64,000 bases of DNA, taken from contig NZ_RJSE01000007.1 of NCBI RefSeq assembly GCF_003725695.1, positions 124,001-188,000 on the forward strand, in the 5' to 3' direction. Below the pieces are notes generated by a model. The model searched no databases, was not told where the DNA came from, and was given only the letters and a program-made list of their open reading frames with translations. Source of the DNA: Nocardioides marmoriginsengisoli. GTDB lineage: Bacteria; Actinomycetota; Actinomycetes; Propionibacteriales; Nocardioidaceae. The translations under genes and the position numbers were made by a program. This document shows positions 32,716 to 41,558 of this stretch, piece by piece; the stretch's first letter is position 1; the number at the start of each line of letters is the position of its first letter.

Positions 32716-32733
32716 TTCGGCTGAGGGTGGACC

Positions 32734-34347
32734 GTGGCATCGGAAATGAAGGAGCTCGTCGAGCAGTTGCGCGAGCGGCTCGCCGTCGTGCGCTTGGGCG
32801 GCTCGGAGAGCGCCCGCAAGAAGCACACCGACCGCGACAAGCTGCTGGTCCGCGACCGCATCGACACCCTGCTCGACCCGGGCAGCCCGTTCCTCGAGCT
32901 CAGCGCCCTGGCGGCGTACGGGATGTACGGGACCGGTCCGGAGGACGCGAACGCGGTGCCGAGCGCGAGCGTCGTCACCGGCATCGGGCGGATCGGTGGT
33001 CGGCTCTGCATGATCGTCGCGAACGACGCCACCGTGAAGGGCGGCACCTACTACCCGATCACGGTGAAGAAGCACCTCCGCGCCCAGGAGGTCGCCCGCG
33101 CCAACAAGCTGCCGTGCATCTACCTGGTCGACTCCGGTGGCGCGTTCCTGCCGATGCAGGACGACGTGTTCCCCGACAAGGAGCACTTCGGCCGGATCTT
33201 CTTCAACCAGGCGAACCTGTCCGCCGAGGGCATCCCGCAGATCGCCGCCGTGATGGGGTCCTGCACGGCCGGCGGCGCCTACGTCCCGGCGATGTCCGAC
33301 GAGACCGTCATCGTCAAGGAGCAGGGCACGATCTTCCTCGGCGGTCCGCCGCTGGTGAAGGCCGCCACCGGTGAGGTCGTCACCGCGGAGGACCTCGGCG
33401 GCGGCGACGTCCACGCCCGCAAGTCCGGCGTGGTCGATCACCTGGCCGACGACGACGCGCACGCGCTGGCGATCATCCGGTCGATCGTCGGGACGCTGCC
33501 CGAGCAGCGGGGTGCGTCGGGTGCGGGCATCTCGACAAGCTCGATGTCCGGGGTCGGGAGGTCCGCGGCCGAGGTCGAGGAGCCGCGCTTCTCCGCCGAG
33601 TCGCTCTACGACGTGGTTCCGACGGACTCGCGGACGCCGTACGACGTCCGCGAGGTGATCGAGCGGATCGTCGATGGCAGCCGGTTCCACGAGTTCAAGA
33701 AGCTGTACGGCGAGACCCTGGTCACCGGCTTCGCCACCATCTGGGGGCACCAGGTCGGCATCGTCGCGAACAACGGGATCCTGTTCGCCGAGTCCGCTCG
33801 CAAGGGCGCCCACTTCATCGAGCTCTGCAACCAGCGCAAGACGCCGATCATCTTCCTGCAGAACATCTCCGGCTTCATGGTCGGCCGCGAGTACGAGAAC
33901 AACGGCATCGCCCGGGACGGCGCCAAGCTGGTCACCGCGGTGGCCTGCTCGGTGGTGCCCAAGTTCACCGTCGTGATCGGCGGCTCGTTCGGGGCCGGCA
34001 ACTACGGCATGTGCGGCCGGGCCTACGACCCGCGCTTCCTGTGGATGTGGCCGAACGCGCGGATCTCGGTGATGGGCGGCGAGCAGGCCGCCTCGGTGCT
34101 GGCGACGGTGCGCCGGGACGGGATCGAGGGCAAGGGTGAGGAGTGGAGCGCCGAGGACGAGGAGGCGTTCCGCGCTCCGATCCGGGAGCAGTACGACGTC
34201 CAGGGCTCGGCGTACTACTCGACCGCGCGGCTCTGGGACGACGGCATCATCGACCCGGCCGACACCCGCCGGGTGCTCGGCATGGGCCTGGAGGTCGCCG
34301 CGCTCGCGCCGGTCCCGGAGCCCCACTACGGAATCTTCAGGATGTAG
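32734..34347 (+). CDS. Acyl-CoA carboxylase carboxyltransferase subunit (methylcrotonyl-CoA type)
   Basis: A 537-aa carboxyltransferase transferring CO2 from biotin to an acyl-CoA, most likely 3-methylcrotonyl-CoA given the neighbours. Features: the acyl-CoA site region [54 protein letters not shown], and in the C-terminal half [17 protein letters not shown] and [20 protein letters not shown]. At about residues 260-280 the linker between halves has an extra Gly/Ser-rich stretch ([16 protein letters not shown]) encoded by a REP-like copy at 33530, kept in frame. The 16-bp operator precedes the gene. First of a three-gene operon. Confidence 0.93.
   Translation: MASEMKELVEQLRERLAVVRLGGSESARKKHTDRDKLLVRDRIDTLLDPGSPFLELSALAAYGMYGTGPEDANAVPSASVVTGIGRIGGRLCMIVANDATVKGGTYYPITVKKHLRAQEVARANKLPCIYLVDSGGAFLPMQDDVFPDKEHFGRIFFNQANLSAEGIPQIAAVMGSCTAGGAYVPAMSDETVIVKEQGTIFLGGPPLVKAATGEVVTAEDLGGGDVHARKSGVVDHLADDDAHALAIIRSIVGTLPEQRGASGAGISTSSMSGVGRSAAEVEEPRFSAESLYDVVPTDSRTPYDVREVIERIVDGSRFHEFKKLYGETLVTGFATIWGHQVGIVANNGILFAESARKGAHFIELCNQRKTPIIFLQNISGFMVGREYENNGIARDGAKLVTAVACSVVPKFTVVIGGSFGAGNYGMCGRAYDPRFLWMWPNARISVMGGEQAASVLATVRRDGIEGKGEEWSAEDEEAFRAPIREQYDVQGSAYYSTARLWDDGIIDPADTRRVLGMGLEVAALAPVPEPHYGIFRM
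33530..33554 (+). repeat. REP-like element, copy B, inside a coding sequence
   Basis: The half-unit tctcgacaagctcgatgtcc followed by gggg lies in frame inside the carboxyltransferase gene. Its complement plus the 10 bp beyond it closely match the left half of copy D (41461-41494). It encodes ISTSSMSG. Confidence 0.8.
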
Positions 34348-34352
34348 CGGCC

Positions 34353-36374
34353 ATGACCCGACCGACTGGACGACCCTTCGGCACCCTGCTGGTGGCGAAC
34401 CGGGGCGAGATCGCCATCCGGGTGATGAAGACCGCGCGGGCGATGGGCCTGCGCACCGTCGCCGTGTACTCCGAGGGCGACCGGCAGGCGCCGCACGTCC
34501 GGTACGCCGACGCGGCGGTATTGATCGGACCGACCCCGGCGACCGAGTCCTACCTCTCGATCCCGGCGATCCTCAAGGCCGCCGCCGACACCGGCGCCGA
34601 GGCGATCCACCCCGGCTACGGCTTCCTCTCCGAGCGCGCCGAGTTCGCCCGTGCGGTGGTCGACGCCGGCCTGGTCTTCGTCGGCCCGGCCGCCGAGGTG
34701 ATGGACCGGATGGGCCGCAAGGACCACGCCCGCGAGATCGCGATCGCCGCCGGGGTGCCGGTGGTGCCGTCGTACGCGGCCGTCTCGGAGATCGCGGCCG
34801 GCGACTTCCCGGTGCTCGTCAAGGCGGCGGCCGGCGGTGGCGGCAAGGGCATGCGGGTGGTGCGCGCGGCCGACGAGCTCGACGACGCGATCGCCGCAGC
34901 CAAGCGCGAAGCGGCCAGCGCCTTCGGTGACGACACCCTCCTGATCGAGAAGTACGTCGAGCGCGGCCGACACGTCGAGGTCCAGGTGATGGGCGACGAC
35001 CAGGGCAACGTCATCCACCTCTACGAGCGCGACTGCTCGACCCAGCGCCGGCACCAGAAGGTGCTGGAGGAGGCGCCGGCGCCGACGCTCAGCGCCGACC
35101 TCCGCCGGCTGCTCACCGAGTCCTCGGTCGCGCTCTCCGAGCAGGTCGGCTACGTCAACGCGGGCACGGTCGAGTTCCTGGTGGACGCGACGCCGGGGGT
35201 CGACGCGGCGTACTTCCTGGAGATGAACACCCGGCTCCAGGTCGAGCACCCGGTGACCGAGGCGATCACGGGCCTCGACCTGGTCGAGCTGCAGCTCCGG
35301 GTCGCGATGGGCAAGCCGCTGTCGCTGACCCAGGACGACGTGACGGTCACCGGCCACGCGATCGAGGCCCGGGTCTACGCCGAGGACGCCTTCGGCGGGT
35401 TCCTGCCCCAGGCCGGGACGGCGGAGATGGTGCGCTGGTCCGACCGCTCCCGCAACGACGTGGCGCTGGAGCCCCGCCAGGTGGTCAGCAGCTCCTACGA
35501 CCCGATGCTCGGCAAGGTGATCGTGCACGGCCCCGACCGGGAGGCTGCCCGCAAGCTGCTGATCGGCGCGCTGGACGGCACCGCGATCCTCGGCCTGACC
35601 ACCAACGTCGGGTTCCTCCGCGGACTCGCCGCCAGCCCCGCCTTCCGGGACTGCGCGATCGACACCGCGTGGCTCGACCGGCACCCCGACGAGATCGCGC
35701 CGGTCGGCAGCAAGGTCGCGGCGATCTTCGCGGCCTGGGCGATCGCCGACGACGAGATCGGCCAGCAGCCCGGCAACCCGTTCGGGACCGCCGACGGTTG
35801 GCGGCTCGCCGGACCGGCCGCGCCCGCCACGATCCTGCTGGTGGTCGACGGCGAGGAGACCCGCTGGTCGGTCTCCTGGAAGCGCATCGTCGGCCCGTAC
35901 GGCGAGTCGTCGACCCGGCTGATCGCCCGCGAGCCCGATCGGCTGCGGATCGAGATCGACGGCCGGATCCGGGAGGCCGCCGTACGGGTCGGTCCGCGCA
36001 GTGTCGACGTCGTCGTCCTCGGCAACGCGTTCACCTTCGACCGGCCGGATCCGTTCGCGCCCGGCGCCGCGAGCCAGGACTCCTCCGGCGCGGTGCTCGC
36101 GCCGATGCCCGGGACGGTGCTCGCGATCGACGTCGCCGTCGGCGACCGGGTCGAGGAGGGGCAGCGGCTCGGGGTGATCGAGGCGATGAAGATGGAGCTG
36201 GCGCTGAAGGCGCCGTTCGCCGGGACCGTCGTCCAGGTCGGTGCTGCCGTGGGCGGCCAGGTCGATCTCAAGCAGCAGCTCTTCGAGGTGACAGCCTCGG
36301 ACGTCGAGGTGACGGCCTCGGACGCCGGGGGGACGGCCTCGGACGTCGAGCCTGTCGAGACGAGGCGACCATGA
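34353..36374 (+). CDS. Biotin carboxylase / biotin carboxyl carrier subunit (methylcrotonyl-CoA carboxylase alpha type)
   Basis: A 673-aa biotin-dependent subunit. Biotin carboxylase domain: LLVANRGEIAIRVMKTARAM, HPGYGFLSERAEFA, ATP-grasp LVKAAAGGGGKGMRVV, ERDCSTQRRHQKVLEEAPAP, LEMNTRLQVEHPVTE. A BT-like linker follows, then the biotinyl domain APMPGTVLAIDVAVG with the biotin lysine in EAMKMEL. Normal BCCP ends near DLKQQLFEV; here it is followed by three 7-residue repeats (V/GTASD-x-x) encoded by a 21-bp tandem repeat and by a REP-like element. The ATG at 34353 is six bases after the beta-subunit stop. The stop overlaps the HMG-CoA lyase start (ATGA). Confidence 0.93.
   Translation: MTRPTGRPFGTLLVANRGEIAIRVMKTARAMGLRTVAVYSEGDRQAPHVRYADAAVLIGPTPATESYLSIPAILKAAADTGAEAIHPGYGFLSERAEFARAVVDAGLVFVGPAAEVMDRMGRKDHAREIAIAAGVPVVPSYAAVSEIAAGDFPVLVKAAAGGGGKGMRVVRAADELDDAIAAAKREAASAFGDDTLLIEKYVERGRHVEVQVMGDDQGNVIHLYERDCSTQRRHQKVLEEAPAPTLSADLRRLLTESSVALSEQVGYVNAGTVEFLVDATPGVDAAYFLEMNTRLQVEHPVTEAITGLDLVELQLRVAMGKPLSLTQDDVTVTGHAIEARVYAEDAFGGFLPQAGTAEMVRWSDRSRNDVALEPRQVVSSSYDPMLGKVIVHGPDREAARKLLIGALDGTAILGLTTNVGFLRGLAASPAFRDCAIDTAWLDRHPDEIAPVGSKVAAIFAAWAIADDEIGQQPGNPFGTADGWRLAGPAAPATILLVVDGEETRWSVSWKRIVGPYGESSTRLIAREPDRLRIEIDGRIREAAVRVGPRSVDVVVLGNAFTFDRPDPFAPGAASQDSSGAVLAPMPGTVLAIDVAVGDRVEEGQRLGVIEAMKMELALKAPFAGTVVQVGAAVGGQVDLKQQLFEVTASDVEVTASDAGGTASDVEPVETRRP
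36288..36350 (+). repeat. Three tandem 21-bp units at the 3' end of the biotin carboxylase gene
   Basis: Units at 36288-36308, 36309-36329 and 36330-36350, consensus gtgacggcctcggacgtcgag, each encoding VTASDVE-like heptads. They run straight into the left arm of REP-like copy C, whose cggacgtcgag core they share, so they probably arose by duplication of that arm. Confidence 0.8.
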
Positions 36375-36405
36375 GTGCCGGCAGCTCGACAAGCTCGATG
36401 CCCGG
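36340..36405. repeat. REP-like inverted element, copy C, across a gene junction
   Basis: Left arm cggacgtcgagcctgtcgag at 36340-36359 and right arm ctcgacaagctcgatgcccg at 36385-36404 (about 17 of 20 positions pair). It spans the end of the biotin carboxylase gene and the start of the lyase gene, and codes for the last residues of one and the first ten of the other. Confidence 0.78.
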
Positions 36406-37300
36406 TGACCGCGACGTCACGATTTACGAGGTGGGTCCCCGCGACGGCCTGCAGAACGAGAAGGGCATCGTGCCGGTGGCGGCCAAGGCGGAGTTCATCA
36501 CCCGCCTGGTGGCGGCCGGCCTGCCGATCGTGGAGGCGACCTCGTTCGTGCACCCGAAGTGGGTCCCGCAGCTGGCCGACGCCGCCGAGCTGATCGAGCT
36601 GCTCGGCCCCGACGGCCGCAAGCACCCGGTGCTGGTCCCGAACGAACGCGGCCTGGACCGTGCCCTCGAGCTCGGCTGCGAGCACCTCGCCATCTTCGGC
36701 AGCGCCACCGAGACCTTCGCCCGGAAGAACCTCAACTCCTCCCTCGACGAGCAGTTCGCGATGTTCGAGCCGACGGTGGCCCGGGCCCGCGCGGCCGGGA
36801 TGGACGTCCGCGCCTACATCAGCATGTGCTTCGGCGACCCGTGGGAGGGTGCGGTCCCGGTCGACCAGGTGGTCGCGGTCGGCAAGCGGCTCTTCGACCT
36901 CGGCGCCAGCCAGCTCTCCCTCGGCGACACCATCGGCGTCGGCACCACGGGCCAGGTCGGCGCGCTGCTCGACGCGTTCAACGCGGCCGGACTGCCCGAC
37001 GACGTGCTGGCGGTGCACTTCCACGACACCTACGGCCAGGCGCTGGCCAACGCGTACGCGGCCTGGCAGCACGGCATCCGGACCTTCGACGCCAGCGCCG
37101 GCGGACTCGGCGGCTGCCCGTACGCGGAGAGCGCCACCGGCAACCTCGCCACCGAGGACCTGGTGTGGATGTTCCGCGGGCTGGGCGTCGAGACCGGGGT
37201 CGACCTGGACGCGCTGGTCGCGACCAGCACCTGGATGGCCGGGGTGCTCGGCAAGCCCAGCGTCTCCCGCGTGGTGACCGCGCTAGCGGGTTCCGCCTAG
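36371..37300 (+). CDS. Hydroxymethylglutaryl-CoA lyase
   Basis: A 309-aa TIM-barrel lyase cleaving HMG-CoA to acetoacetate and acetyl-CoA, the last step of leucine degradation. Seen: the opening TIYEVGPRDGLQNEKG with catalytic Arg-Asp, TSFVHPKWVPQLADA, SLGDTIGVGTTGQVGALLDA, metal-binding VLAVHFHDTYGQALANAYAA, and the active-site loop DASAGGLGGCPYAESATGNL with its Cys. Two starts are possible: ATG 36371 (overlapping the upstream stop) or ATG 36398; the ten residues between them come from a REP-like repeat. It forms an operon with both carboxylase subunits, which is why the carboxylase is read as methylcrotonyl-CoA specific. Confidence 0.94.
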   Translation: MSAGSSTSSMPGDRDVTIYEVGPRDGLQNEKGIVPVAAKAEFITRLVAAGLPIVEATSFVHPKWVPQLADAAELIELLGPDGRKHPVLVPNERGLDRALELGCEHLAIFGSATETFARKNLNSSLDEQFAMFEPTVARARAAGMDVRAYISMCFGDPWEGAVPVDQVVAVGKRLFDLGASQLSLGDTIGVGTTGQVGALLDAFNAAGLPDDVLAVHFHDTYGQALANAYAAWQHGIRTFDASAGGLGGCPYAESATGNLATEDLVWMFRGLGVETGVDLDALVATSTWMAGVLGKPSVSRVVTALAGSA

Positions 37301-37340
37301 TCCGCACCGCGGCCCGGACGGCGTACGGCAGAATGCGGCC

Positions 37341-38414
37341 ATGCCACGTCGCGTCTTCCTCCACATCGGGACACCGAAGAGTGGGACGTCGTACCTGCAG
37401 GACCGTCTCGACCTCAACCGGGACGCGGTCGCGAAGGCCGGGCTCACCTACCTGCCGACCCGGACCGGTGACCACTTCGAGGCCGCGCTCGACCTGATCG
37501 AGGAGCGCTGGGCCGGGCAGGGCGCCGTCGCGAAGGGCCAGTGGGCGGCCATCGTCGCCGAGGCCAAGCGGACCTCCGGGGACGTGCTGATCAGTCACGA
37601 GATCCTGGCCGCCGCCTCGTCGGCGCAGGTGGCGAAGGCGATGGCCGCGTTCGCGGGCGACGAGGTGCACGTCATCCTCACCGCGCGCGACCTGGCCCGG
37701 CAGATCCCGGCCGAGTGGCAGGAGCTGATCAAGCACCGCAGCCGCAGGTCGTTCAAGAAGTTCATGAGCGAGGTCGCCCAGGGCCGCCGCTCCTCCCCGA
37801 CGCTGTGGTTCTGGCGGGTGCAGAGCATCCCGGACGTCCTCACCCGCTGGGGCAACGGGCTCGCGCCGGCACAGGTGCACGTCGTCACGGTGCCGCCGAA
37901 GGGCGGACCTCCCGGAGAGCTCTGGAAGCGGTTCGCCGGAGTGGTCGGCATCGACCCGCGGGTGGCGAAGGTCGAGAGCACCAACTTCAACGCCTCCCTC
38001 GGCGTGGCCGAGGCCTCGGTGGTGCGCCGGCTCAACAAGCTGCTCAGCCCGAAGCGGATCCCGCGCGCCGTCTACATCGACCTGGTCCGCGACGTCGTGG
38101 TCCGCGGTTCCCTGGGGGCACGGCCGGACCCGATCCCGGTGGTCGTGCCGCAGGGTCGCTGGCCGTTCGTCGAGAAGGTGACCGGCGAGTGGCTCGAGTG
38201 GATCCAGGGTGCGGGCGTCGACGTCGTCGGCGACCTCAGCGACCTGGTCCCGGCCCGGCCCGGTCCGGACCACGTCTGGATCCACCCCGACGAGCCGCCG
38301 GCGGACCAGGTCGCGGATGCCGCGATCGAAGCCCTGGCGGCGGTGATCGCCGGGGTCGCGCCGACGCACACCTCCCCGGTACGGCGGATCGCGCGCAAGC
38401 TGCTGCGCGGGTGA
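37341..38414 (+). CDS. Sulfotransferase-like protein (first of two paralogues)
   Basis: A 357-aa protein. The N-terminal P-loop-like FLHIGTPKSGTSYLQDRLDL matches the PAPS 5'-phosphosulfate loop (PKSGT) of sulfotransferases, and ARDLARQIPAEWQELIKHRS resembles the 3'-phosphate-binding R-D-x-x-R-x-x-S/P region. The rest is helical, with TVPPKGGPPGELWKRFAGVVG. The acceptor is unknown; family members modify glycans or lipids, and many are uncharacterised. It is followed 103 bp later by a paralogue with the same architecture (VTVPP-x-G, ADFLDG/KKFMSEV), so the pair arose by duplication. Confidence 0.78.
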   Translation: MPRRVFLHIGTPKSGTSYLQDRLDLNRDAVAKAGLTYLPTRTGDHFEAALDLIEERWAGQGAVAKGQWAAIVAEAKRTSGDVLISHEILAAASSAQVAKAMAAFAGDEVHVILTARDLARQIPAEWQELIKHRSRRSFKKFMSEVAQGRRSSPTLWFWRVQSIPDVLTRWGNGLAPAQVHVVTVPPKGGPPGELWKRFAGVVGIDPRVAKVESTNFNASLGVAEASVVRRLNKLLSPKRIPRAVYIDLVRDVVVRGSLGARPDPIPVVVPQGRWPFVEKVTGEWLEWIQGAGVDVVGDLSDLVPARPGPDHVWIHPDEPPADQVADAAIEALAAVIAGVAPTHTSPVRRIARKLLRG

Positions 38415-38517
38415 TCTGCTCCGTCGGCGGACCTGCGCCGATTGGTAGGCTGACGCTGCCTTGTTCGGGCCGTTTCCAGGGCTTTCCCGGGGGACGACGT
38501 GACGCAGTGAGGGTTTG

Positions 38518-39717
38518 ATGGCAACGAAGGTGATCCTCCACGTCGGCTCCCCGAAGACCGGCACCTCGCTCCTGCAGGAGATGTTCTTCGCCGAGCGCGA
38601 GCGGCTGAGCGAGCAGGGGATCCTCTACCCGGCTGAGCGCTTCGACGCGCACTTCCTGGCCGCGCTGGACCTGATGGACCTGAAGTGGGGCGGCCTCGAG
38701 GCCCAGGCCGTCGGTGCCTGGGACCGGTTGGCCGCGGAGGTCCGGGACTGGCCCGGCACCGTGATCATCAGCCACGAGATCCTGGCTCGGGCGACGCCCG
38801 ACCAGGTCGCGCGGGCACTCGCCTCGCTCGGCGGCGAGGTGCACATCGTGCTCTCGGCGCGGGACCTCGTCCGGCAGATCCCGGCCGAGTGGCAGGAGAA
38901 CGTCAAGCACCGCCGGGTGAAGACCTACGCCGACTTCCTCGACGGCATCCGCGACCCGGAGCGGAGCAGCATCCTCGGGCAGTGGTTCTGGGGCGTCCAG
39001 GAGACGCCGGCCGTCCTCGAGCGGTGGGGCGCCGGCGTACCGCGTGAGCAGGTGCACCTGGTCACGGTGCCGCCGCCGGGTGCTCCGAAGGACCAGCTGT
39101 GGCAGCGGTTCGCGCAGGTCTTCGGCTTCGACCCGCAGGCGTTCCCCGCACCCGGTACCCGGGCGAACCACTCGCTCGGCGTGGCCGAGGCGACCGCCGT
39201 ACGACGCCTCAACGAGCAGATCGCGACCGCGGTGCCGAACCACCACTACCGGGCCCTGGTCCGGGAGAGCCTGGTCCACCAGAACCTCTCCCAGGAGCGT
39301 GCCTCGTCGCGGATCTCGGTGCCCGACGACGTCTGGGCGTGGGCCGAGCAGCTCAGCCGCACCTGGGTCGCCGAGATCGCGCTCCAGGGGTACGACGTCG
39401 TCGGCGACCTGGACGACCTGGTCCCGCAACCCGCCCTCCCGTACGTCGACCCAGCGGCCTCGACGTCCGAGGAGCAGTCCGCGGTGCTGCTCCGCGCGCT
39501 GACCGCGATGACGGTCGAGGCCGCCCGGCTGCGCGACGAGATCGAGCTGCGCGACGCCGAGATCGGGCGCCTGCACGGTGAGCTCGCCGCGGTCTACGCG
39601 ACCCGGACCTACCGGATGAAGCAGCGCCTGGTGGCGGCCGCCGACAACAGCAGGACCGCCGCCGTGGGACTTGCGGCCTACCGGCGCTTGCGCGGCAAGA
39701 ACTCGCGCTCGACGTAG
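38518..39717 (+). CDS. Sulfotransferase-like protein with C-terminal coiled coil (second paralogue)
   Basis: A 399-aa paralogue of the preceding protein: ILHVGSPKTGTSLLQEMFFA (PAPS loop), SARDLVRQIPAEWQENVKHR, LVTVPPPGAPKDQLWQRFAQ. Unlike the first copy it carries a 70-residue tail with heptad-like charged sequence (AARLRDEIELRDAEIGRLHG, ELAAVYATRTYRMKQRL) of the type appended to glycosyltransferases and sulfotransferases in polysaccharide clusters. ATG at 38518 preferred over TTG at 38515. The last 40 bp overlap the convergent EcsC-type gene. No glycosyltransferases are nearby, so the acceptor cannot be guessed. Confidence 0.76.
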   Translation: MATKVILHVGSPKTGTSLLQEMFFAERERLSEQGILYPAERFDAHFLAALDLMDLKWGGLEAQAVGAWDRLAAEVRDWPGTVIISHEILARATPDQVARALASLGGEVHIVLSARDLVRQIPAEWQENVKHRRVKTYADFLDGIRDPERSSILGQWFWGVQETPAVLERWGAGVPREQVHLVTVPPPGAPKDQLWQRFAQVFGFDPQAFPAPGTRANHSLGVAEATAVRRLNEQIATAVPNHHYRALVRESLVHQNLSQERASSRISVPDDVWAWAEQLSRTWVAEIALQGYDVVGDLDDLVPQPALPYVDPAASTSEEQSAVLLRALTAMTVEAARLRDEIELRDAEIGRLHGELAAVYATRTYRMKQRLVAAADNSRTAAVGLAAYRRLRGKNSRST

Positions 39718-40358
39718 CGGCCGATCTTCCAGGTCACGAACGCGTCGGTGCCGGCGCCGACGACACCGCCGACGACCGGGACCCGGCGCCCGACCGTGGT
39801 GGCCAGCCGCTTGCCCGCCGCCCGGGTGATCAGCTCGGAGGCGACCTCGTTGGCGAGCACCGTGTCCAGCGCGGGGTCGTGCATCGCGGTGCCGGCGACC
39901 TCCATCGGCGTGCCCGGCAGCTCACGCTGCTTGATCATCTTGAGGATCCGCTCCTCGCCGAGCAGGCAGGCCAGGATCGCGTCCCGGACCCGCTGGTCGT
40001 CGAGGTCGTAGCCGCGCAGGTGCACGATGCCGGCGACCATCCGGCACTGGATCAGCGCCAGGCCGGTGATGTTGGTCGGCACCGTGAAGGCCATCGTGAC
40101 CAGGCCGCCGATGTTGGTCAGGAAGCCCTGCGTCGCGGCGTACCGGACGTGGTTCTCGATGACGTCGTGGGTGGCGCGCTCGATGTCGCCGCCGTTCTGG
40201 GCGAGCTGCTTGTCGGCCGCGGCAGCCGCGCTCGGCAGCGGGCCGACACCGGAGATGGCCTTGGCCAGCGCCTGGTGCACGAAGGCGGCCGACAGGTTCG
40301 GCGCGACCTGGGTGACTTTGGGGGCGAGGGCTGCACCCATCCGCTTGGCGACGCTCAT
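39678..40358 (-). CDS. EcsC-family protein
   Basis: A 226-aa protein matching the EcsC family (DKQLAQNGGDIERATHDVIE, GFLTNIGGLVTMAFTVPTNI, ALIQCRMVAGIVHLRGYDLD, VVGGVVGAGTDAFVTWKIGR). One hydrophobic stretch near residue 90 and a glycine-rich one near residue 195 suggest membrane association. EcsC of Bacillus accompanies an ABC transporter, but its biochemical role is unknown. Here it stands alone, overlapping the convergent sulfotransferase-like gene by 40 bp. Confidence 0.82.
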   Translation of the reverse strand: MSVAKRMGAALAPKVTQVAPNLSAAFVHQALAKAISGVGPLPSAAAAADKQLAQNGGDIERATHDVIENHVRYAATQGFLTNIGGLVTMAFTVPTNITGLALIQCRMVAGIVHLRGYDLDDQRVRDAILACLLGEERILKMIKQRELPGTPMEVAGTAMHDPALDTVLANEVASELITRAAGKRLATTVGRRVPVVGGVVGAGTDAFVTWKIGRYVEREFLPRKRR

Positions 40359-40439
40359 GACGCGAGCCTAGTGGGCGCGTGGCGACGGAGGGGCCGAGCC
40401 GGTCGTCCCGGTCCGCCGGAAACCCGCGATGATGGGCGC

Positions 40440-41102
40440 ATGCCGATCGACCCCGGACCGTCGCGCTGGGCGATGCCGACACCGCCGCCCTCCGCGGGCG
40501 ACTTCCTCGGGATCGGCGCGGACCTGGAACCGGCGACGCTGCTGGACGCCTACGCGGGCGGGCTCTTCCCGATGCCGGAGGGGCCGGACGAGATCGGCTG
40601 GTGGTCGCCGCGACATCGCGGGGTGCTGCCGCTCGACGGGCTGCGGGTCTCCCGGTCGCTGCGCGCCTCGGTCCGCCGCTACGAGGTGCGGGTCGACACC
40701 GCCTTCGCCGCGGTGGTCGCCGGGTGCGCCGACCCGGCGCGCGACGGCAGCTGGATCGACGACCGGATCGCGGGCGCCTACCGGCGGCTGCACGAGCTCG
40801 GCTGGGCGCACTCGGTGGAGACCTGGCACGACGGCGAGCTGGTCGGCGGGCTCTACGGGATCGCGATCGGCGGGTTGTTCGCCGGGGAGTCGATGTACTC
40901 CCGGTCGCGGGATGCGTCCAAGGTGGCGCTGGTAGGCCTGGTCGGGCTGCTCGCCGACGAGCACGCGGCCGAGAGGGTCATCGACACCCAGTGGCGGACC
41001 GACCACCTGGGCACCCTGGGCGTGGTCGAGATCCCGCGGGCGTCGTACCTGGAGCGGTTGGAGCGGGCGCTCCGACTGCCGCTGCCGGCAGCCTTCGGGT
41101 GA
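40440..41102 (+). CDS. aat: Leucyl/phenylalanyl-tRNA-protein transferase
   Basis: A 220-aa transferase that adds Leu or Phe from charged tRNA to N-terminal Arg or Lys of proteins, marking them for ClpAP/ClpS degradation (N-degron pathway). Signature segments: LLDAYAGGLFPMPEGPDEIG followed by WWSPRHRGVLPLD, DGSWIDDRIAGAYRRLHELG, WHDGELVGGLYGIAIGGLFA and GESMYSRSRDASKVALVGLV. The ATG at 40440 gives the usual N-terminus. It stands alone between the EcsC and rhodanese genes. Confidence 0.93.
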   Translation: MPIDPGPSRWAMPTPPPSAGDFLGIGADLEPATLLDAYAGGLFPMPEGPDEIGWWSPRHRGVLPLDGLRVSRSLRASVRRYEVRVDTAFAAVVAGCADPARDGSWIDDRIAGAYRRLHELGWAHSVETWHDGELVGGLYGIAIGGLFAGESMYSRSRDASKVALVGLVGLLADEHAAERVIDTQWRTDHLGTLGVVEIPRASYLERLERALRLPLPAAFG

Positions 41103-41108
41103 AGCCGG

Positions 41109-41444
41109 TCAGACCACCATCGGGTCGCCGGCGTCGCTGACCATCGCTCGGCCGGCGGCCGCCCACTCGAGCATCCCGCCGTCGAGGTTGATCGCCTCGC
41201 GGCCGGACTGCACCAGGAAGCCGGTCGCCTGCGCGGACCGGCCGCCGACCTTGCAGACCACCAGGACCTGGGACTCGGTCGGCACCTCGTCGACGCGCTC
41301 CATCAGCTCCATCAGCGGGATGTGCAGCGCGCCGTCGATCCGGCCGTGCGCCCACTCGACGGGTTCCCGTACGTCGAGCACGGTGAGGCCCTCGGGAAGC
41401 GGGTCGGGGACCTGGTCGACGGTGACCGTGGGGATGCCGTTCAT
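41109..41444 (-). CDS. Rhodanese-like single-domain protein
   Basis: A 111-aa single rhodanese domain: LTVLDVREPVEWAHGRIDGA, HIPLMELMERVDEVP and the active-site loop VVCKVGGRSAQAT with its persulfide-forming Cys near residue 72. The ATG at 41444 gives the normal length; the frame continues upstream through REP-like copy D, which would add 34 unlikely residues. It probably acts as a sulfurtransferase or sulfur-carrier in the cytoplasm. Only six bases separate its stop from that of the convergent aat gene. Confidence 0.88.
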   Translation of the reverse strand: MNGIPTVTVDQVPDPLPEGLTVLDVREPVEWAHGRIDGALHIPLMELMERVDEVPTESQVLVVCKVGGRSAQATGFLVQSGREAINLDGGMLEWAAAGRAMVSDAGDPMVV

Positions 41445-41463
41445 GGCGACCAAGATACGTCCC

Positions 41464-41535
41464 CGGACATCGAGCTCGTCGAGGTGCCCGCACCTGTGCG
41501 CGGACGTCACCACGTCTCGACAGGCTCGACGTCCG
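41464..41535. repeat. REP-like inverted element, copy D
   Basis: Left arm cggacatcgagctcgtcgag (41464-41483) and right arm tctcgacaggctcgacgtcc (41515-41534), imperfect complements (about 17 of 20), with an internal small hairpin ggtg-cccg-cacc. It sits between the rhodanese start and the Fpg stop. Confidence 0.78.
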
Positions 41536-41558
41536 AGAGCCCGCACCTACGCGCCGAC

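Noticed and set aside
31969-41535. REP-like elements as insertion sequences
   Set aside because: They are short, have no transposase and no target-site duplication that I can see.
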